DNA from: Bidens hawaiensis
Taxonomy: Eukaryota > Streptophyta > Magnoliopsida > Asterales > Asteraceae
Length of the DNA: 64,000 nt
Reading direction: 5' to 3'
NCBI GenBank assembly: GCA_021521415.1
Contig: JAIQDT010000061.1
Span: 2,666,001 to 2,730,000 of the forward strand
Position 1 is the stretch's first letter. Every line of letters starts with the position of its first letter. The position numbers and the translations under genes were made by a program. The notes under the pieces are model-generated. The model ran no database searches and was not told the origin of the DNA. It was given only the letters and a program-made list of their open reading frames with translations. Shown one piece after another: positions 47,096 through 56,028 of the stretch.

Positions 47096-47511
47096 TGTTG
47101 GTGCATAATGTCAGTAGTTCATAGTCTAGTGTCTGTAATCGATTCTGTAATGTTAATTATGTTTTATATATGTCTTAAGCGAAGTTATTGACAAGTTCGC
47201 CTAAAGTCAAGAGAAGTTATGGACAACTTCGCCTGAATATGTCAGGCGAAGTTGTCGTGTATTTATATACCTACCTTACGGCTTAGTGGAGTTCCAGTTA
47301 GTTGTTCGTTTCAGTAGTTTATCAAGTTCATTGTAACGTGAGGACGAGAGTCTGTAATAGTGATATCGTATCACGTGTTTGAGTTATTATATAACGTGTG
47401 TTCGTTTCGTGTGTTCGTGTGATTCGTGTTCTATACTCGTAACGATCTACACAGGGATTCCGCACCTGAGTTGATCGAGATATCTCGTGCGATCCGTCCA
47501 GGGAACCTACA
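47096..47511 (+). repeat. 5' LTR of element C
   Basis: 416 bp, from TGTTGGTGCATAATG to GGGAACCTACA. The TATA-like TATTTATATACC is at about 47270-47281. GCGAAGTT / AACTTCGC words lie just upstream in head-to-head pairs (GCGAAGTTATTGACAAGTTCGC and similar, 47177-47254). Confidence 0.93.
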
Positions 47512-47513
47512 AT

Positions 47514-47525
47514 TGGTATCAGAGC
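47514..47525 (+). promoter_or_regulatory. Primer-binding site of element C (iMet tRNA)
   Basis: TGGTATCAGAGC, two bases after the LTR. Confidence 0.93.
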
Positions 47526-48005
47526 GTTTGCTCGATTGTGTGGTTCGGGATATTCACGCGGGTATAGAAATCGTCCCGTTTCGACTATTCGCGGGACGTG
47601 TTTTCTGTGTTTTTGAGTCAATCTTACCTCCTACCATCGTATTCAAGCCTTTGCAACGTCAAAAACCTCGTAAAATCCAGATTTCAGATCTGCAAAAACG
47701 TCCGTGTTCATCAGGCGAAGTTGCCGTCAGGATACGTAGGGTTTCAGCGAAGATATAAGGTTAAGCGAAGTTATCCACAACTTCGCCTACCTTCTCAAGT
47801 TCTCCTAACTCAGCGAAGTTCTCTACAACTCCGCCTACCTCCTAAGTTCGCTTACCTTAAGCGAAGTTAATCATCAGCGAAGTTCTTCAGCGAAGTTAAT
47901 CAACGGCGAAGTTAAGGCTTAAGCGAAGTTATCCGTAACTTCGCCTACAGTACTTTTCAGAAAATTTTTTGATTTTTTTTTCGGGTTTCTTACTTTTCAG
48001 GAAAG
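47526..48005 (+). other. Leader of element C with GCGAAGTT palindromes
   Basis: No gene is supported. From 47710 to 47960 it has about twelve GCGAAGTT or AACTTCGC words, several as hairpin pairs (GCGAAGTTATCC, then GTAACTTCGCC). A pyrimidine-rich tract ending TTCTTACTTTTCAG (48000) stands five bases before the gag ATG and resembles a 3' splice site. Confidence 0.7.
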
Positions 48006-50626
48006 ATGTCGTCGATTAACATCTCTGAGTTAGTAAAGATGGAAGTTGAAGCAGGGTCAGCTACTAAGGCCCCAAGATTGCTGAAGGGAACCGATTTCGT
48101 TGCATGGAAGGATCGGTTCATACAATACGTCAAATACCAGGATGCGAAGATGTGGGTATGCATCCAGGATGGTTATATTCCACCAGTTATGGAGTATGAA
48201 GGTCGTGATCAAATCAAAAAGTATAGCAAAATGGAAGAAGAAGAGAAAAAGATGTATGAGGCCGAGAGCAAGGCTCATGCTGCTATTACTATGGCTCTTC
48301 CACAAGAGATCCTTCATACGTTTAGAAAGTATACGTCAGCAAGAGAGCTTTGGGAAGCTCTTGAGAACAGATTTGAAGGGAATGTAGGAATCCGAGCTTC
48401 AAAGATAAAATTGCTCAAAACCCAGTTCTCAGTCTTCAAGTATTTGAAGAATGAATCTTTAGATGATATTATCACTCTATATTACCATCTGATTACTGAA
48501 TTGAGCAACTATTCAATTTCCTAACGAGAAGAAGAAATAGTTGAGAAGCTTCTAGATGCTCTCCCACCAAAATGGGAGATGTACACTGTGCTGATGAGGG
48601 AAGACAAAGACTTTCCCACATATGATCTAGAAACGGCAGTCAACAAGCTCAGAACCTTTGAGCTTAACATGGTTAGAAAGGAGATACCTACGGATCAGGT
48701 TCAAGATCCAGGTATGTATGGAGCTAAAGTCAACACTAGCTCAGGATCGAAGACTGAATCTGCTGCCTACTACTCGAAGGGAGAGTCGAGCGCCAACTCA
48801 TCACATGAGGGGCATGTGTCAGTCAACACAAATGGTGATGTTTGCTATGTAGCAGGTGGATCGAGTGGTTCTCAACCCCAGGTAAGCAAGAGTAGTTGCT
48901 CTCCAAGTATTCCCAGCCACAACTACTCCAAGATGCCTATGAGTGTCAAGTCTGCTGAAGAGCAGTTTGGTCTCTATGCTTCTTTTATTGCTTCCTATGA
49001 GAACTACATTCAAGGGAAGATTGTTGATCCAGCTATGTTGGATGAAGACTATGACCAGATTGATGCTGATGATATGGAACAAATGGATCTACAATGGCAG
49101 ATGGCCATGATCGTGAGAAGAGTGAAAAGGTTTATGAATAAGACCGGAAGAAAGTTTGTCGGTGGAAGGCCAGGGTTCGACAAGACGAAGGTAAGATGCT
49201 ACAATTGTCAGCAAAACGGTCACTTTGCAAAGGAATGCAGGAATGAGCGTGTAGAACGAAGTCAGGACAGGTCTACACAGCAAAGTGGGGGTTCTAAAGA
49301 TTATAGTGCCATGATGTCCAGAGAAGCTGGTGAATACAACTGGAACCTGCAGTTTAAAGAAACTTTTGAGCAGGCAAATTTGGCGAAGGTTGAAACTGAA
49401 GAAAGTGAGAAGGTTACCGGAGAAGAAAAAGCTTTCATGGCAGATGTTAAATACCAGCTCTCCGAGGTATGTTCTAAACCTACATGTTCTAAATGTGAAA
49501 ACTTGTCTGAGCAATTAGCAACTATAACCGATCAGTATGTTAGGTTGGATGCTGAATTTAAAACCCTAAAAGAAGATCATCATTTTACAAAAGCAAGAGA
49601 AAATAGCTATAAAGTCAAAATAAAAGCCTGTGAAAAAGATGTTAAAAGTCTAAAAACAAAACTTGCTGAAAAAATTGAAGTGATTGATTTAAGCTATGAA
49701 GTTTTGGAAGAAAAAACCAAACTAATTGCTGATAGAGAAAAACAGATTGCTGATCACCAGGTAAAAGTGGTGGAACTGAATAGAAAACTAGAGCAGTTCA
49801 GAAATTCCTCTGCTATTCTTGATCACCTTGTTAGTGATCAAGGTTCCTCTGCTAAGAGAAGAGGAATCGGTTATCATGAGGTTCCACCACCTTATAATCA
49901 CAATTACACTTTTAACCCTAGTGTTCAGAAATCTGTTGACTTTGAGGTTGCTCAGACAGTACCAGTTAAAGTAACTTGTAAAGAACCAAATGTTAGTGGA
50001 GGCGAAAAAAGTTCGCCTGTTTCAAGTGTTAAAATTTATGATCCAAGTCCAGTCTCATCGGATTCGGATAAGTCATCGGAGTCTGGTAAGGCAAAAGAGG
50101 AGGTGGTATTACCCAATGGTGGAGAGAAAGATAAGACGAATAAAAAGAGTACTCCACTAAACCCGTATGTCTCACCATATGTGAGATGAACGGGCTGTAA
50201 TAAAGCCTCGACATCTAAAACACCGGTTGATATAAAAGTTGAGCATAGGTGTTGTTTTAGGTGTAATCAACTAGGACATCTTGTTGCAGATTGCCCTCTG
50301 AAGTAGCGATTCAGAGGTGTGAGACCTACTAAAACTAAGAATAAGCCTAATAGTAATTATCATACTGCTAAAAATGAAAACCATTCAAAATTCAAAAATG
50401 TGACTAATTCAGGTTTTCATAGAAACAAATCTCAGTTTTTCACTACTAATAACCAAACCACAAACTATAATTCTTTCAATTCACTAAGGTTTGGAAGGCC
50501 TCACAATCAATCTACAAGGAGGTATCCTAGTAGGACTTACAGGAATTATCAAAGTACTAACTTTGAAAAGCCGAAGTTCGGGATGTATAGATCCAAGACC
50601 AATTGGTCTTGGGTCCCTAGATTCTA
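48006..50626 (+). pseudogene. Element C gag with two zinc knuckles, interrupted by in-frame stops
   Basis: ATG at 48006 (MSSINISELVKMEVEAGSAT), reached in one reading frame to 50626. The capsid region is 48066-48660 (FVAWKDRFIQYVKYQD, SARELWEALENRFEGN). The first knuckle CYNCQQNGHFAKEC (about 49198-49239) is complete, a coiled-coil stretch covers about 49440-49810, and a second knuckle CFRCNQLGHLVADC is at about 50254-50295. A basic Asn/Arg-rich tail follows. TAA at 48522 splits the capsid; TGA at 50187 and TAG near 50304 split the C-terminus. All pieces are in the same frame as pol, so only point stops separate an otherwise complete gag. The final TAA is at 50625-50627. Confidence 0.88.
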
Positions 50627-50640
50627 ATCTTTTGCTTTTA

Positions 50641-50654
50641 TCGTGCAGGAACAG
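50641..50654 (+). promoter_or_regulatory. Acceptor-like site between gag stop and pol in element C
   Basis: TTTTGCTTTTATCGTGCAG|G then AACAG, 14 bases after the gag TAA. The same AG|GAACAG arrangement is found in A1, A2 and A3. Confidence 0.4.
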
Positions 50655-53600
50655 TTGAACAGGGCTGCCAATAATCTTTGGGTTGTGGATAGCGGCTGTT
50701 CCCGGCACATGACGGGTAACAAATACTTGTTACATGATTTGAAACCTGTTCAAGGAGGGAGAGTGAGCTTTGCAGGAGAAAGTGAAGGAAAGATTACAGG
50801 AATGGGAACGGTGTCTAACGGGAAGATGACATTAGAAAAAGTAAACTTTGTCGAAGAATTGAAGCACAATCTGCTGAGTGTGTCGCAGATTTGTGACAGG
50901 GAGTACACCGTACACTTCACAAAGAATGAGGCGATTGTGTTGCAACCTGGTTTTCAGATACCAGAGGAGTGGATTGTGATGAAGGCTCCACGTGAAAGAA
51001 ATACGTATATTATGGATATGAGGTCAACTGAAATGGCCACGGAAGAATCATGCCTTATGACAAGAGCGAGCGAATCGAAGTCCGAATTGTGGCATAGGAG
51101 AATGGGGCACATTCATCTTCGGAAGATGAACCACATTGTCAAGAATGGACTTGTGCTGGGCGTTCCCTTGAAATGTTTCAATTTTGAAGACAAATGTCTA
51201 CCGTGCAAGAAGGGAAAGCAGCACAAGAAATCCCATCTCACCAAGAAAGTCAATTCAATTATCAGTACCCTAGAATTGCTTCACATGGATCTCTTCGGTC
51301 CCGTGAATGCAAATAGTCTGGGAGGTACTTCTTATTGCTTGGTGATCACTGATGATTATTCACGATATTCGTGGGTATATTTCCTGAAATCAAAAGATGA
51401 AACGGCTCAGATGGTGAAGAATTTGATTACCAAAGTTGAGAACGTTATGGATAAAAGGGTTAAGTTCATCAGGAGTGACAATGGAACAGAGTTCAAGAAT
51501 TTTGAGATGGAGATCTTCTGCCTTCAGAAAGGGATCGAACACCAATACAGCGCTATGTATACACCGCAACAGAATGGAGTGGCTGAAAGGAAGAATAGTA
51601 CATTAATTGAAGGAGCCAGAACTATGCTGGCTAATTCAAAGCTTCCTGTGGTGTTCTGGGCTGAAGCTGTTGCTACAGCCTGCTATATCCTCAATAGAGT
51701 CTTGACGGTTAAACGACTTAATAAAACGTGTTATGAGCTTATGCATGGGAGGAAGCCCAACTTGAGTGGTCTTGAACCATTCGGGTCCCCTTGTTCGATT
51801 TTAAAGACAAATTCTAAATTTGGTGAAGTAGCCGATGAAGGAATCTTAGTCGGTTATGTTGTTGGGACACCCAACAGACATGTCTTTAATACATCGACCA
51901 GCAAGGTGGAGGTGGTGTGTAACACCGATATCACAAGTTACCAACCGCCAAAACCAAGCAACAGACCTGCTGAGTTTTTCGACTATGTTAAACTTTTTAG
52001 GTCTTTTAACATACCGTATTTGGATATTGCTGAAGAAGAAGAGAGAGTTGCTACGAAGATGATCCTTGATGAGGAAGAAAATCTATTGCAAAGACAGCTG
52101 ATCGATAAATGTCAACCTTCCTCATCAAATGCTATCGGTACCCCTGCTGCCTCGACTGAAGAAGAATTTTTCAATCCGTTTCACTCTCAGCAAGAAACAA
52201 TCATAGACGAGCTCTCTTCTAACTTGGAAGACAATTTGCATGTCGGTTCTGTTCCGACCACGAGAATTCATAAAGATCACCCTTTGGAGAATGTGATTGG
52301 TGATGTGTCCTCCGGTGTACAAACAAGACGTAGCTTGAATGAGCATACCTGTGTTTACACAAGCATTAAGGAGACAGGCATAATCAACGAATGCTTGTAC
52401 ACCTGCTTTATCAGCCAGATTGAACCGAAGAATTATCAAATGGCTCTCAAGGACAGCTCGTGGGTCGAAGCCATGCAAGAAGAGTTGGCTCAGTTCAAGA
52501 AAATGGAAGTTTGGACTTTGGTTGAAAACCCAAAGAATGTGCATGCAATAGGCACAAAATGGGTGTTTAAGTGCAAGAGAGATGAGAAAGGGATTATTAT
52601 AAGAAACAAGGCGAGGTTAGTCGTTAAAGGTTTTAATCAACAAGAGGGGATTGATTATAATGAAGTGTTCGCTCCTGTGGCAAGATTGGAAGCCATTAGA
52701 TTGTTTTTGGCGTTTGCTGCTTATAAGAAGATGAAGGTATTTCAGTTGGATGTGAAAAGTGCGTTTCTGAATGGGAAAGTTGATGAGGTTGTGTATGTTG
52801 AGCAACCTCCGGGTTTTCCTGACCCAGACTTTCCAGACCATGTGTACAAATTAAGCAAGGCGTTGTATGGACTACATCAGGCACCTCGTGCCTGGTACTC
52901 AACTTTATCAGATTACTTGCTTGAAAATGAGTTTGAAAGAGGTCAGATTGATAGCACACTGTTTGTGAAGAGACAAGGAAGCGACTTCCTGCTAGTGCAA
53001 GTCTACGTGGATGACATTATTTTTGTGCATCAAAAGTCTCCATGTGTCAAGATTTTGAGGCCGTCATGAAGAAAAGGTTAGAAATGAGTGCTATGGGTGA
53101 ACTAACTTTCTTTTTAGGATTGCAGGTTGATCAGAATAAGGAAGGGATGTTCATTCATCAGACCAAGTATGTCCATGATGTGCTCAAACGCTTCAAGATG
53201 GAGGACAGCACTCCATTCGATACTCCAATCTGCGTCAACCATAAATTGGGTGCTGATTCTGACAATGACGCAGATGTGGACCCAACTCAGTATCGGGCTA
53301 TTATAGGTTCTTTAATGTACTTAACTGCTTCTAGGCCTAATATTATGTTTGCAGTTTGTCTTTGTGCTCGTTTTCAGGCAAACCCAAAGGAATCTCACAT
53401 GAAGGGTGTGAAGAGGATCTTGCGGTATCTCAAAGGCAACCCGAAGCTGGGGTTGTGGTACCCGAGAGGAGGAGACTTGGAGCTAGTCGCTTACACAGAT
53501 TCTGATTATGGAGGGTGCAATCAGAGTCGGAAGTCAACAACTGGAGGATGTCAGTTTCTAGGTGGCAGATTGGTGTTGTGGCAATGCAAGAAGCAGACTT

Positions 53601-53950
53601 CAGTCGCAATTTCAACATGTGAGGCAGAATACATGGCAGCATCCAACTGCTGCTCCCAGGTTCTGTGGATTCAACAACAGTTACGCGACTATGGACTGAA
53701 TTTCTTACTTACTCCTATTTGCATTGATAACACAGCTGCTATCTCAGTAACTAACAATCCCGTGAAGCACAGTAAAACTAAACATATTGACATACGTCAT
53801 CATTTTATACGGGATTGTGCTGAGAAGAAACTGATTGTGCTTGAAAAGGTGGATACGCTTGATAATTTCGCTGATTTATATACTAAAGCGTTTGACAAAT
53901 CAAGATTTCAAAACCTTATTGAGTTGAATGGGATGATCAATCCCGAGTAA
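50643..53950 (+). pseudogene. Element C pol: protease, integrase, RT, RNase H (one frameshift)
   Basis: A single 808-codon frame (50643-53069) holds protease, integrase and most of RT. Protease [10 protein letters not shown] has its Asp at residue 16. The integrase HHCC region ([31 protein letters not shown]) covers about residues 150-200. The core Asp residues are in [10 protein letters not shown] and RSDNGTEFK and the Glu in [10 protein letters not shown] (about residues 600-800) has [37 protein letters not shown] and YVDD at 53004-53015. A one-base loss between 53016 and 53045 shifts the frame. The rest of RT and RNase H continue at 53042-53950 (YTDSDYGG, STCEAEYMAAS, DNTAAI, RHHFIRDC). 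No other stop is seen. Restoring the frame is not attempted here. Confidence 0.93.
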
Positions 53951-53970
53951 CCATGCTTTTTATGTTTATT

Positions 53971-53990
53971 AAAAAAAAAAAAAAAAAAAA
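53971..53990 (+). repeat. A20 homopolymer after element C pol
   Basis: Twenty consecutive A residues, 21 bases after the pol stop codon (53948-53950). The element continues beyond it, so it is not the end of a retroposed cDNA in this locus. The related elements have no such run. Confidence 0.9.
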
Positions 53991-54554
53991 GGTCACTATC
54001 GCTTAGAATTATGTCGGTTGCCTCAGTTTGAAGGACATGTCTTAGGATATGTTTGGTCCTCATTTCTACTTGTAGAATATGCGGATAGCCATTAACCAGA
54101 TGACTGAAAGTGACCGGGGCGGTTTATGATGTGTTTTCATTCTTTCGCTTAAAATTAGTCGATCATACTTAGTTAGAAGGACACATACTAGTATGTGGTC
54201 GGTCCAGCTGATCCATTGGATCTTCGGGATAGTCGTTTACCTGAAGACTTTGTTTTGGTTGGGGCGATTGATGTTAAAATTTTTCTTTTTGGGAAATGAA
54301 ATTATTTTTCAAGTCTACTACTTCGTAAGAAGTTCTATTTGCTATGTTTTAACAGAAAATTGATCCAACCTTGGAAAATGATACATATACTGATTCTGTG
54401 TGCTTAACTAGTGAAGTTATTAGGCTTAAAAGGCTTTAGAACAGTCATTTTATGTCATGGTAACTTTTTATGGTGCGTAAAAGTAGATGTGATACAAACT
54501 AAATCTACTCGATTTTACGTGGAAACTCCTTAAGAGTTTTGCATGTCTTCATAT

Positions 54555-54620
54555 ATATCTTTCCGAATGATAGGCAGAAAAGCGATTACCCAGTCATACA
54601 CGAGCCTGTTAGTGTTCTGA
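54555..54620 (+). promoter_or_regulatory. Conserved non-coding block 1 (element C copy)
   Basis: CCGAATGATAGGCAGAAAAG then AGTCATACACGAGCCTGTTA. It is shared with A2 (32455-32519) and A3 (46788-46849, minus) at the corresponding place between pol and the extra ORF. Confidence 0.78.
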
Positions 54621-54836
54621 TTCCCGTAAAGATAGTGTGTGAAGAAACTGCAGTGATCCAGATTCGGGACTTGCAGTTGATTACTACTCTGAAGTCTATG
54701 CAAATGTTTATTAAAAAAAATAATATATGAGTTATTGAAACACTCTAAGAGCTGAAAATGTCAAGACTTCTCAATCATGGAGTAAGAAAGAGAACGGGAA
54801 GCAGATGAAGAGTACTTACAAACTTAATCAGACACT

Positions 54837-54898
54837 ACGGGTCGAAGTCAATTCGGGGTGACTTGGGGAAAGCCAAATACGCTTTGAGAATAGATAGG
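54837..54898 (+). promoter_or_regulatory. Conserved non-coding block 2 (element C copy)
   Basis: GTCGAAGTCAATTCGGGGTG then GGGGAAAGCCAAATACGCTT. It lies 282 bp (start to start) after block 1; in A2 the interval is 396 bp. Confidence 0.78.
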
Positions 54899-55369
54899 AG
54901 GCATCATAATCTCTGAGTTGTTGCCCACTTAAATTTTGAGCTTAATTGAACTTAACTCGTATCACTGAAACGATGAAAACCATCTTAAGTTATTTACCTG
55001 CGTACAACCTGTTTTTTTATGTCATACTACAGCTAAACATGGATCTATGTGACAGTCACGTAGTTAGTATGATTCCTGTTCGGATCTTTTCTAAAACGTA
55101 GTAGTCCCTATTGAGACTGAAATTTGATCCCTTGTACTTTAATTTTTTAAAAGTTTTTCGTACTTAGGTAGTTTATGATTTTTTAACTGGTTACTTGGAC
55201 TTGATCGTGTTATTTAATTCTTAAAGGGAAATTTTAAAAGTTAATTGCAAAATGTTCAAATTATAAGGGTTGATTTTGTAAATATAGGCGAAGTTGTTAA
55301 ACAGGCGAACTTGTGAATAACTTCGCCTAGGCGAAGTTAACCGTAACTTTGCCTGTATAACTCCGCCCC

Positions 55370-55377
55370 TATATAAG
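55370..55377 (+). promoter_or_regulatory. Internal TATA box ahead of the element C extra ORF
   Basis: TATATAAG in CGCCCCTATATAAGGATT, 659 bp before the ATG. Immediately upstream are head-to-head GCGAAGTT / AACTTCGC words (55286-55350), as upstream of the LTR TATA. Predicted by eye. Confidence 0.55.
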
Positions 55378-56002
55378 GATTTTCAAAGGTCAAACGATTC
55401 ATTATTCACAGATCTAAGCGAACTTATTCCGGCGAACTTAACCAGTTTTCAGCGAACTTGTTGTTTTTCCAATTCCTTGTTCTTTTTTCCAGATTTCGTT
55501 TCGATTTCAAGGTTCGTGGTGTCGGTACATCGTGTTGTCAATGCTTATCAAAGGTCGTTTCGACCTGTTTCGATACCTCGGACCGACGGATTTTTGAACC
55601 GGATTTTAAAGCGTGTTTTTACGTGTTCATGAACAACCTGATCGTCTAAATATCCTTAATATCTTGTGTTTGGGAGTTCTTAATCGTCAAAATTGACCGA
55701 AACACCAGATTTTCGATGTTGAATCGATCTTACTGTCGCCGATTCAGTTTCAGGCGAACTTAGGGTTTCGGCGAAGTTATCCGTAACTTCGCCTGAGGCT
55801 CAACTTCGCCTGAGGCGATGTTGTGGTGAGGCGAAGTTATCACTAACTTCGCCTGGACCCTTTTTTAATTATTGTTTATTAGACGAACTTAAAGTTGAAG
55901 CGAAGTTGTGCCCAACTTTGCCCCACCTTTAACTTCGCCTATACAGATTTTCACAACTTCGCTCATGGTAACAAGCGAACTTGTGTTATGCCTTAACGTT
56001 TA

Positions 56003-56028
56003 TCTAACTTGGTTCGTTTGTTGCAGAT
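56003..56028 (+). promoter_or_regulatory. 3' splice-acceptor-like site at the start of the element C extra ORF
   Basis: CTAAC (branch-point consensus) is followed by TTGGTTCGTTTGTTGCAG|AT and then the ATG at 56029. A2 and A3 have the same arrangement with CTGAC and TTNTTGCAG|AACTG before their ATG. No strong donor was found in the C leader; AAG|GTTCGT near 55513 is the best weak candidate. Confidence 0.5.

Larger units (their letters stand above)
53951..56028 (+). other. Element C spacer between pol and the extra ORF, no gene
   Basis: Non-coding. It contains an A20 run (53971-53990) shortly after the RNase H stop, conserved block 1 (54555-54620) and block 2 (54837-54898), a GCGAAGTT-rich stretch (55286-55350), a TATA box (55370-55377), a leader with more GCGAAGTT hairpin pairs (55752-55985) and an acceptor-like site at the ATG. 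Confidence 0.75.

Noticed and set aside
53971..53990. Poly-A tail of a LINE or processed pseudogene
   Set aside because: No LINE sequence, no target duplication around it, and the copia element continues on both sides.
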